A stretch of DNA of 39,455 bases, from positions 1-39,455 of IMG/VR virus record IMGVR_UViG_3300025141_000265, one strand, 5' to 3'. Positions 32,752 to 38,639 of the stretch are shown here, piece after piece (the stretch's first letter is position 1; every line of letters starts with the position of its first letter). The translations under genes and the position numbers were made by a program. Below the pieces are notes generated by a model that did not search any database, had not been told where the DNA came from, and was given only the letters and a program-made list of their open reading frames with translations. Source of the stretch: a virus.

Positions 32752-33522
32752 TTATGTTCCATTCTTTGCGATAACCCACCAACTCTCTCCGTCGCACTGT
32801 AAGGTACATGTCGAATTATTATTCTTAAGTAGGTAGGAATCGTCTCCATCAATTAAATTTCCACGGCAGAGTACCACACATGTGTTAGAGGAGGCTATTT
32901 TCTTAATATTCAGCAGTCGCCCCTTGGCAGTACCGGGAGGGGGAAGGTTAATAACGACATGATTATCTTGCGTATCCCCCAAAATCGTATAATCATAAGT
33001 ATCTACATCATAGGTAGGATCATCCACCTTCTCCATGTTGGCACTCACACTATTGGCTACAGCAAGATGTGTAGTGGCCACCGTCCCGTTAACTGTTAAT
33101 GTTTGATCGCTACTTTTAAATTTTAAATGGCCACTCGTCTGGAAGTTTCCTCCGCCGCCGCCACCCTTGAGTTGTACTTCGCCTTCAGTGCCTTGCGCCC
33201 GTGGGATCTTAGAGTTCAGATAGCGCCGATAGAGTTCATCCACAGTAATACGCCGCAGGAGACTGCGCGACGCATCATAAATTAACATCATATCTGGATC
33301 CGCAACGGTTTGGCCATTAGCGTGAACATTGCGGAGGTTGTCGATGGGGAACAGCTCCAAATTATCTAAGTGTTTCACCGATACCCCATTTAACTGTGCG
33401 CCTTTTCCTTTTAAAAGCTCGCGTACTGTTTGGGATAAGTCAGCTACTTGTTGTCGTAGCTCCGTGAGAGAACAGTTTACTTCTTCTTGGAGGGGTGCGT
33501 GCGCATCTTTGTTATAAGCCAT
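32752..33522 (-). CDS. Virion fibre-like structural protein
   Basis: A 256-residue protein. It begins with a short coiled coil (VNCSLTELRQQVADLSQTVR), followed by a linker and a Gly6 stretch (VQLKGGGGGGNFQTSGHLKF) and the beta module LTVNGTVATTHLAVANSV, typical of phage fibre shafts. The last 85 residues (YDYTILGDTQDNHVVINLPP, IDGDDSYLL, LQCDGESWWVIA) belong to a C-terminal domain also found at the ends of the three larger fibre-like proteins upstream. It may be a head or tail fibre, or a decoration protein. ATG 33522 has a weak site (AAAGGT). Confidence 0.65.
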   Translation of the reverse strand: MAYNKDAHAPLQEEVNCSLTELRQQVADLSQTVRELLKGKGAQLNGVSVKHLDNLELFPIDNLRNVHANGQTVADPDMMLIYDASRSLLRRITVDELYRRYLNSKIPRAQGTEGEVQLKGGGGGGNFQTSGHLKFKSSDQTLTVNGTVATTHLAVANSVSANMEKVDDPTYDVDTYDYTILGDTQDNHVVINLPPPGTAKGRLLNIKKIASSNTCVVLCRGNLIDGDDSYLLKNNNSTCTLQCDGESWWVIAKNGT

Positions 33523-33537
33523 ACTCTATATTTACCT

Positions 33538-33768
33538 TTAGGGAGTTCGGACGGGAGTCTTTGTAGTGATAATTAGGCTTCCCAAATTATAATCGCTCTC
33601 ATAATGAAAACCAAAATCATATCTTTGAAGAATCTGTCCCACTAAATCTTGCATGCGCATTGAATTTCCCGTGATGATACGCAGGGGAGTGTCATAGAGA
33701 AGGACAAAGTTTTCTACTTTAGCTTGAACAGCACTATGATAAAGTCCGTGTAAATCCAGGGTACGCAT
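33538..33768 (-). CDS. Small Smr-like domain protein
   Basis: A 76-residue protein made of a single Smr (small MutS-related) domain: LDLHGLYH (4-11) is the LDLxGxxxxxA strand-turn, VENFV the helix, LRIITGNSMRMQDLV (29-43) takes the place of the IIHGxGxGxLRxxV loop and helix, and SLIITTK the last strand. The catalytic-type HGxG has become TGNS, so nuclease activity is doubtful, while the LDLHG acid/base element is kept. Smr domains cut or bind branched DNA, or act on stalled ribosomes and mRNA. It lies among virion genes with its own element and a terminator just upstream. The ATG is only four bases from that element, so the mRNA may be nearly leaderless. Confidence 0.68.
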   Translation of the reverse strand: MRTLDLHGLYHSAVQAKVENFVLLYDTPLRIITGNSMRMQDLVGQILQRYDFGFHYESDYNLGSLIITTKTPVRTP

Positions 33769-33772
33769 AATA

Positions 33773-33781
33773 ATAAATAGT
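33773..33781 (-). promoter_or_regulatory. Late-type element ACTATTTAT before Smr-like gene
   Basis: Coding-strand ACTATTTAT, four bases before ATG 33768 and directly after the eight Ts of a terminator. If it is a -10 box, the transcript begins at or near the start codon. Confidence 0.5.
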
Positions 33782-33784
33782 CTT

Positions 33785-33819
33785 AAAAAAAAGGACGCCC
33801 CCCACGCGGAGGGGCGCCC
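33785..33819 (-). terminator. Rho-independent terminator after fibre gene
   Basis: On the minus strand GGGCGCCCC, a 9-base loop region, and GGGGCGTCC pair over nine bases (one G-U), followed by TTTTTTTT. It ends the transcript of the fibre gene at 33863-34975. Confidence 0.92.
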
Positions 33820-33862
33820 AGTAAAAAAGATGAAAACATCTCTGTGTTAAAACAAGTTTAAC

Positions 33863-34975
33863 CTAGTAGATTGCCCATCCTACATCTTGCGTACCAGTCC
33901 AGATCAACGAGACCGCACCAGAAACTGATTCGAGTCGAATTGCTTCCGAACGTCCATCGATTTTGTACTTGTTGAAACCACTAGCAGCCGAGCCAGTAAT
34001 AGCACCATAATTACTCACCGATACTCCGCCCATAAGCTTAATATGCACCACGTCACCAGCACTGGGATCCGACGGCAATGTATAAGTCCGCGCGGCACTC
34101 AAACTAGCAGTTGCATAGTTAAAGCCCTCTTTGAGAGCGACATTCAGGTCACCGATACCGTTAGGTGTAGCGGCTGAATCAGCCGAAAGCACACCATTGG
34201 TATTGGTAATACCGGATCCAGCAGCCAATTCCATCACATCATCCCATGTGTCACGCTTCACGGTTCCATCAGAATCTAAGAAATAGATAGAATCGTTAGC
34301 TACAGAGAAGACTGCAGCGCTAGCACCGGGAAGGAAAATGTTTCCTTTCACTTCCAAAGTACCTTGAGCTTGAACACCCGCAGAAGCTGTGAGTCCCGTA
34401 CAGCCGATTGCACCAGCAGCAGTAATAGCACCACCTTGCAATGCTAACGACGTACCCGCAAGCGCATCGAATGTACCAGCAGCACCAGACACAACGCCTT
34501 CAGCCGTTAAAGTACTCGACGCGCTCACCGCACCAGCGGTGCTTACAGTAAACTTGTTACCACCGTTGTCAAGCTCGATACCGCCATCGAGGTTGGCCAA
34601 TCCACTAGCAGCAATCGTTGTTGCACCAGCAACTGCACCAGCGGCAGTAATACCACCACTTTGCAGTGCTAACGATGTACCCGCAAGCGCATCGAATGTA
34701 CCAGCAGCACCAGACACAATGCCTTCAATTGTTGCAGTAGTCGCAGCGGTCACCGCACCTGCTGCAGAAACAGTAAAGTTGGAACCGTTGACGTCGATAC
34801 CGCCGTCGAGGTCCGAGACCAGAGTCGCAGTCATTTTTCCTGCGGTGGAGACCAGAAATGCTGCGTTAGCAATGTCTAATTCGGCACCAGCCAATTCCCC
34901 GCTCCCTGAGAGATCGCCTGTTTGATCCAGGTTTCCGCTCATAATCGCGGCACCCAGTTGAAATTTGTAAGCCAT
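33863..34975 (-). CDS. Virion fibre-like protein with two 73-75-residue repeats
   Basis: About 370 residues, starting at ATG 34975, which follows AGGAGGG; a start 15 codons earlier lacks a site. The N-terminus (MAYKFQLGAAIMSGNLDQTG) is followed by a Gly/Ala-rich beta shaft. Two tandem copies (residues 56-128 and 129-203) contain LDGGI, FTVSxAGAV, and SGAAGTFDALAGTSLALQ, with DNA identity high enough that recombination has kept them alike. The C-terminus (SAGDVVHIKLMGG, YKIDGRSEAIRLESVSGAVS, DVGWAIY) is the domain shared with the adjacent fibre proteins. Repeats of this kind suggest a trimeric beta-helix fibre. Confidence 0.7.
   Translation of the reverse strand: MAYKFQLGAAIMSGNLDQTGDLSGSGELAGAELDIANAAFLVSTAGKMTATLVSDLDGGIDVNGSNFTVSAAGAVTAATTATIEGIVSGAAGTFDALAGTSLALQSGGITAAGAVAGATTIAASGLANLDGGIELDNGGNKFTVSTAGAVSASSTLTAEGVVSGAAGTFDALAGTSLALQGGAITAAGAIGCTGLTASAGVQAQGTLEVKGNIFLPGASAAVFSVANDSIYFLDSDGTVKRDTWDDVMELAAGSGITNTNGVLSADSAATPNGIGDLNVALKEGFNYATASLSAARTYTLPSDPSAGDVVHIKLMGGVSVSNYGAITGSAASGFNKYKIDGRSEAIRLESVSGAVSLIWTGTQDVGWAIY
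34367..34810 (-). repeat. Tandem 225-base repeat in fibre gene
   Basis: Two in-frame copies offset by 225 bases; for example GCTAACGAYGTACCCGCAAG occurs at 34443 and 34668 on the plus strand with near-identical flanks over about 60 bases. Confidence 0.8.
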
Positions 34976-35014
34976 ATTTAATACCCTCCTATAGTTGTAT
35001 TTATTTGGCCACCA

Positions 35015-35060
35015 AGACAAGATACACTTGTCTCAGCGGAGCAACACATAGCATGTGTGC
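35015..35060 (-). promoter_or_regulatory. Two hairpins in the 5' leader of the fibre gene
   Basis: AGACAAG/CTTGTCT with a 5-base loop (35015-35033) and GCAACACAT/ATGTGTGC with a 3-base loop and one bulge (35041-35060). They lie between the late-type element and the ribosome site and have no T run, so they may shape mRNA stability or translation. Confidence 0.5.
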
Positions 35061-35066
35061 TCTCTT

Positions 35067-35075
35067 ATAAGTAGT
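35067..35075 (-). promoter_or_regulatory. Late-type element ACTACTTAT before fibre gene
   Basis: Coding-strand ACTACTTAT preceded by GAG, as in the element at 37969. It is 91 bases before ATG 34975, the longest leader of the set. Confidence 0.5.
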
Positions 35076-35095
35076 CTCAGGGAGTATCTAAAATA

Positions 35096-35842
35096 TTAGC
35101 AGATGAAATATTTACTAATGCCGTCGCAATAAAGCTGAATTGCTGCATAGGGAGATTCTAAAACTATTGAATTTTGGCCATCAATAGTTTGTGATCCACT
35201 GGGATAAATGGTGATATTATTGGTATTGGCGGCGCCGCCTTCGTCTTTAAAGACATAAGTTTGGCCATCCACCAGGGCGGTCGCATCGGCTAATTCGAGT
35301 TGCAGGATACCCGCACTCGAATTTAATCCCACATAATAATCATCGGCGGAAGTGGTCAATTCCGATATTTGGGAGCTAGCTGAGAGTTGGCGCCGGCTGA
35401 GCGACAAGGCTCCGGAGATCGAGAGCAAGCTCCCGTTCCAGGTTAAGGCTGCAGACCCTCCAAAAGAACCCGCATCATTAAACTGAATCTCTGTGGTGCC
35501 ACCACCAGGAGATCCTCCGCCACCACCACCGGTGATACCAGTTAGCCGGCTGCCATCGCCCATTAAATAAGAGGCTGAGAGGCCCAGACTAGCAGTGAGT
35601 TCTCCTGTGAGACTTAAGGTTGTTCCGTCAAAGGTTAGGTTTGACTCACAGGTTAATGTATTGGCATCGCCCCCTACATTAGTGACGAGCGCATTGTTGG
35701 TGGCGTTGGAAACACGCGGCACATATTCTATATTAGAGCCGTCGCCCTTAAAGGTGCCTGAAACCAGATTCTCTACAACGAGATCGCCCGGTATGTATTC
35801 CCTGGAGGCTAGGACAGAGCCTGACAATAAATTGTACGCCAT
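35096..35842 (-). CDS. Virion fibre-like structural protein
   Basis: A 248-residue beta-rich protein. It has a start MAYNLLSGSVLASREYIPGD, a shaft (FKGDGSNIEYVP, GDGSRLTGIT), a Gly-rich hinge of six Gly followed by SPGGG, then TEIQFNDAGSFGGSAALTWN, a module common in phage fibres. The C-terminal 85 residues (DYYVGLNSSAGILQLELADA, TYVFKDEGGAANTNNITIYP, QTIDGQNSIVLESPYAAIQL, YCDGISKYFIC) are clearly homologous to the end of the next upstream gene. ATG 35842 has an AGGAG site. It is probably co-assembled with, or alternative to, its neighbours. Confidence 0.7.
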   Translation of the reverse strand: MAYNLLSGSVLASREYIPGDLVVENLVSGTFKGDGSNIEYVPRVSNATNNALVTNVGGDANTLTCESNLTFDGTTLSLTGELTASLGLSASYLMGDGSRLTGITGGGGGGSPGGGTTEIQFNDAGSFGGSAALTWNGSLLSISGALSLSRRQLSASSQISELTTSADDYYVGLNSSAGILQLELADATALVDGQTYVFKDEGGAANTNNITIYPSGSQTIDGQNSIVLESPYAAIQLYCDGISKYFIC

Positions 35843-35861
35843 TAGGCACTCCTACCTCCAT

Positions 35862-37466
35862 CTAGAAAATAAACCACTTACTGATCCCATCGGAGTAAAG
35901 ATTAATCGATGCCATAGAACCTGTAAGCTTGTAAAAACCTTGACCATCGATAGTGTCCGCACCCGAGGATGACACATAAATTCCAGAGCCAGTTGTGCGC
36001 GCGCCGGTAAACTCATCTTTTAAGACAAGTACCGACCCCACACCTGCAGCGGAGGCACTTAGCACACAGTAAGCAATTTCTGTATCTCCGGTACCAAATC
36101 CTACTATATAATCGGCATTGGACCCAGTTTGGAGATCGGTCGTAATTTGTTGGTAATTGCCCCGGAAGCCTCCAACCGTCGTGGTATAGGTAAGGGGATT
36201 AATTCCAAAGATTTGTTGTCCACTGTCTCGATACACAGCCAGACTGCCAGTTACTTTAGTCGCATCCGAGTTTTGGTTGCCAAAGACACACGATCCCGAG
36301 GACAGTATATCCCCTTGTGCGTGAATGTCGCCCGCCGTAGACACCACAAGTTTGCGGGCTTCGGGGATTCCGATAGTAATACCTCCATCTAGCCCCGAGA
36401 TTCCATCCACGGTGAGGGTAGTGTCGACGTCGACGGCGGCTCCAAAATCCGCATTTCCGGTAACACTTAGTGTGGCGCCCAAGCGGGTGTGACCTACAAT
36501 TTCTAGTTGGTCAGACCCCGATAAAAAGCCTCCGACGATAACTGCCTCGCTGAAAGTGGCGCGGCCCGTGACGGCGGCTCCATTGGATGCGGTGAAATGA
36601 CCGCTTAGGTAGGTAGTATCGGCGCCGATTTGGCCCAGGAAAGTGTTGCCATCAACGAACAAACCTGCGCTAGCTGTTATGTGCCCCCCAAAGGTGGCCG
36701 TGTCCCCTGATACATGGATCCCCTTAGAGGCGCTCAGACGACCCCTTATCGATGTGGTGTCTTCAGGAATCTGACCCAAAATTGTATTGCCATCGACATA
36801 CAACAAACTGCTCGCTGTTACATGGCCTGCGAATGTAGATCTCCCGCTATTCACCAATAAGCCGCAGGACGCCGTAATTTGGGAATTAATAGTGGTAACG
36901 TCGGTACACGCATCTCCCAGACTAGTGTTACCGCCCACAGTCACGGCACCCCCGAACGTTGTCGCCCCTGTGACGTTTAATACGCCTTCGGTAACAAGAC
37001 CGCCGGCAAAGGTACCGACACCAGACCCTGAAACGTTGGCTGTAACGGAGACTGCATCTCCGAGTGTAAGTCCTCCCGAGCCTGTGAGGGCTCCAGTTGC
37101 CGCTGTAGCCTTAAAATATAAAGCGGCGTCGTTATAAAGCTCCAAGCTACCAGTACGGGCATGAATATCGCCCTGATCATCACCAAAGTAGGTAGAACCA
37201 GTAGCATCAATAATAGCAATATCTTCAATGTGATAATTGCTCGCACTAATAGCGCCGGTCACAATAAGAGTTCCCGTTAATACTAAAGTACTAGCACCAT
37301 AGGGATGCTCCGCGGGTGCGGATGCTGTATAATACAGTAGTTTAGTAGATCCCGAGGCTGCTTGGGAACCCGTTAAAAATAATATGGAACCCGTAGGCCC
37401 ATAAATATTAGCGTTTCCCGAACTGGTATCTTCACAGTTTACATATGCCCATCCAAAATTGGCCAT
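35862..37466 (-). CDS. Large virion fibre-like protein with 44-46-residue repeats
   Basis: A 534-residue protein dominated by beta-helix-like repeats. Three successive units, residues about 169-208, 210-255 and 256-301, read TFxGxVTxSxxLxVDGNTxLGQIxxDTTxxxGxxxAS, with looser copies on both sides. LDGGITIG and KLVVSTAGDIHAQG (359-385) match the repeat of the 33863 fibre, showing module exchange. The C-terminal domain (about 450-534, ending TIDGQGFYKLTGSMASINLY, SDGISKWFIF) is shared with the three neighbours. Codes for an elongated trimeric fibre by inference. ATG 37466 overlaps the upstream gap of one base and has an AGGAG site. Confidence 0.72.
   Translation of the reverse strand: MANFGWAYVNCEDTSSGNANIYGPTGSILFLTGSQAASGSTKLLYYTASAPAEHPYGASTLVLTGTLIVTGAISASNYHIEDIAIIDATGSTYFGDDQGDIHARTGSLELYNDAALYFKATAATGALTGSGGLTLGDAVSVTANVSGSGVGTFAGGLVTEGVLNVTGATTFGGAVTVGGNTSLGDACTDVTTINSQITASCGLLVNSGRSTFAGHVTASSLLYVDGNTILGQIPEDTTSIRGRLSASKGIHVSGDTATFGGHITASAGLFVDGNTFLGQIGADTTYLSGHFTASNGAAVTGRATFSEAVIVGGFLSGSDQLEIVGHTRLGATLSVTGNADFGAAVDVDTTLTVDGISGLDGGITIGIPEARKLVVSTAGDIHAQGDILSSGSCVFGNQNSDATKVTGSLAVYRDSGQQIFGINPLTYTTTVGGFRGNYQQITTDLQTGSNADYIVGFGTGDTEIAYCVLSASAAGVGSVLVLKDEFTGARTTGSGIYVSSSGADTIDGQGFYKLTGSMASINLYSDGISKWFIF
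36561..36962 (-). repeat. Degenerate tandem repeat coding for fibre shaft
   Basis: Three units of 120-138 bases code for the VDGNTxLGQI-type repeats of the large fibre protein. DNA copies are diverged but keep GTTTGTTGATGGCAA-like cores. Confidence 0.6.
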
Positions 37467-37467
37467 A

Positions 37468-37941
37468 TTATCCTACTCCTATAGAACCTGACCAGTTGGG
37501 ACCTCCTGCTTCGGTAACCCCATCCGGGCTCCAGTTCCCATCCGCCGAATCCTGGGTAGCGGTATTGGTGCGGCCGGCTGGGATACCCGTCATGCCTGCC
37601 ACAAGATCAAAGGTGTAAGGATCCGAATCTTCGGACATAAACCATACTTCACTTACTTTTAAGTCCAGCGGTCTACATAAACTAGAACTCGCATGTATTT
37701 GAAAATTATAGCCTCCTTTTCCATAAAGGCCATTCTCGCTGAACGCAACGCGCAATCCTCGCAACGAGGACGCACTTAAGGGGGACACCTGGAACCACTT
37801 CGTGACTTGGGGGAATCTCACGACAAGTGTACTTCCACTACCGGGAGCGCTACAAGCGCCGGTAATAAACGGTTGGCCGCTCACTTGATATGAGCCCACA
37901 TTATGTAAGCCAGGGGCTAGTTTCCATGAATCTGCTGGCAT
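37468..37941 (-). CDS. Small beta-rich virion protein (putative)
   Basis: A 157-residue protein that I do not recognise by name. It is rich in Gly, Ser and aromatic residues: WKLAPGLHNVGSYQVSGQPF, STLVVRFPQVTKWFQV, GKGGYNFQIHASSSLCRPLD and VSEVWFMSEDSDPYTFDLVA. The alternation suggests a beta-sandwich, as in decoration or fibre-tip proteins. It stands at the head of the fibre cluster with a good AGGAG site and a late-type element 28 bases upstream. No signal peptide or membrane segment. Confidence 0.55.
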   Translation of the reverse strand: MPADSWKLAPGLHNVGSYQVSGQPFITGACSAPGSGSTLVVRFPQVTKWFQVSPLSASSLRGLRVAFSENGLYGKGGYNFQIHASSSLCRPLDLKVSEVWFMSEDSDPYTFDLVAGMTGIPAGRTNTATQDSADGNWSPDGVTEAGGPNWSGSIGVG

Positions 37942-37968
37942 TATAAAACTCCTAAATTTTTATTATTC

Positions 37969-37980
37969 ACTATAAATAGT
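37969..37980 (-). promoter_or_regulatory. Late-type element ACTATTTATAGT before structural gene
   Basis: Coding-strand ACTATTTATAGT in the 41-base gap between bS21 and the beta-rich gene. The opposite strand reads CTATAAATAG, which contains the T4 late box TATAAATA, so orientation is ambiguous. Confidence 0.55.
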
Positions 37981-37982
37981 CT

Positions 37983-38225
37983 CTAAATCTTTCTATTGCG
38001 TCTTTCTTCCGCTCTTCTTTTTTTTTGTTCTGCACGGACGCGGCGCCGTTCAGCGCGGATACGTTTTTCTTTCTTTGCTACGGAAGGTTTTTTGTAGTGG
38101 CGCTTTTCTTTAGCATCTTCTAGAATGCGCTCTTTTTTAACCTTTTTGATAAACCGCCGAATCATTCGTTCGGTCTGGTTGCGGCACTCCCGCGCTGTTA
38201 CTTTTACATGTACTCCTCTGGCCAT
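37983..38225 (-). CDS. rpsU: Ribosomal protein bS21 homologue
   Basis: An 80-residue basic protein aligned with bacterial bS21 along its length: VHVKVTARECRNQTERMIRR corresponds to the IxVxxxExxxxAxRRFKR start, then FIKKVKKERILEDAKEKRHY and KKPSVAKKEKRIRAERRR match the ExxxRxxYEKPxxxRxRxxxxA region. The tail is longer than usual (71 residues in E. coli) and almost wholly Arg/Lys/Glu. bS21 is the last protein to join the 30S subunit and sits near the anti-Shine-Dalgarno site. Phage copies, reported in several marine viruses, may replace the host protein and bias translation. It is placed among late virion genes, just after two unknown head-region genes. Confidence 0.82.
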   Translation of the reverse strand: MARGVHVKVTARECRNQTERMIRRFIKKVKKERILEDAKEKRHYKKPSVAKKEKRIRAERRRVRAEQKKRRAEERRNRKI

Positions 38226-38231
38226 AATAAT

Positions 38232-38639
38232 TTACTTTAAGGCCTCCCAAATTTTATTTGAGTGACCCATAATTGAACTAATATCGACGCCAGCATCATT
38301 GGGGTTGCCTAAATCAGGATGGCCTTGTTGCGGCTCGGCGGAAGGGGCTGGCTCTGTTCCTTCAAACAGGTTAACACCCTTAAAGGCCTCATGGCCTATG
38401 GATTTCATGAGCGACTGCCGATATTCATCGACTTGTTTGCGTGATTCCCGCGCTTGTTCTTTCATTGCTGGGCGTTCAGGTTTGGCCGGTGCAGTCTTCT
38501 GCTCCGTCAGAACACTGTGTTGCATTCCTTTGGTCACCTCGCTCACTACCGTGGATAATAATCCTTCTTCTAAAAGAACTTCGTGGATACATTCCTTTAC
38601 TAATGGTTTAAGCAATCGTTTTAATTCTGTTTTCTTCAT
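38232..38639 (-). CDS. Small protein of unknown function with conserved phage N-terminus
   Basis: A 135-residue protein. The start MKKTELKRLLKPLVKECIHE and VLLEEGLLSTVVSEVTKGM is an amphipathic helix pair of a type I associate with small proteins near head genes of T4-like marine phages. A charged linker (TEQKTAPAKPERPAMKEQAR) follows, and the end (GVDISSIMGHSNKIWEALK) is again helical. It may be a head-associated or internal protein; function is unknown. The ATG overlaps the upstream stop as ATGA, so it is translationally coupled to the gene at the window edge and reads on into bS21 after six bases. Confidence 0.6.
   Translation of the reverse strand: MKKTELKRLLKPLVKECIHEVLLEEGLLSTVVSEVTKGMQHSVLTEQKTAPAKPERPAMKEQARESRKQVDEYRQSLMKSIGHEAFKGVNLFEGTEPAPSAEPQQGHPDLGNPNDAGVDISSIMGHSNKIWEALK

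Noticed and set aside
34976-35020. Longer start (MSWWPNKYNYRR) for the repeat fibre gene
   Set aside because: It has no ribosome site; ATG 34975 is preceded by AGGAGGG and begins MAYKFQLG, like the MAYN start of neighbouring fibres.
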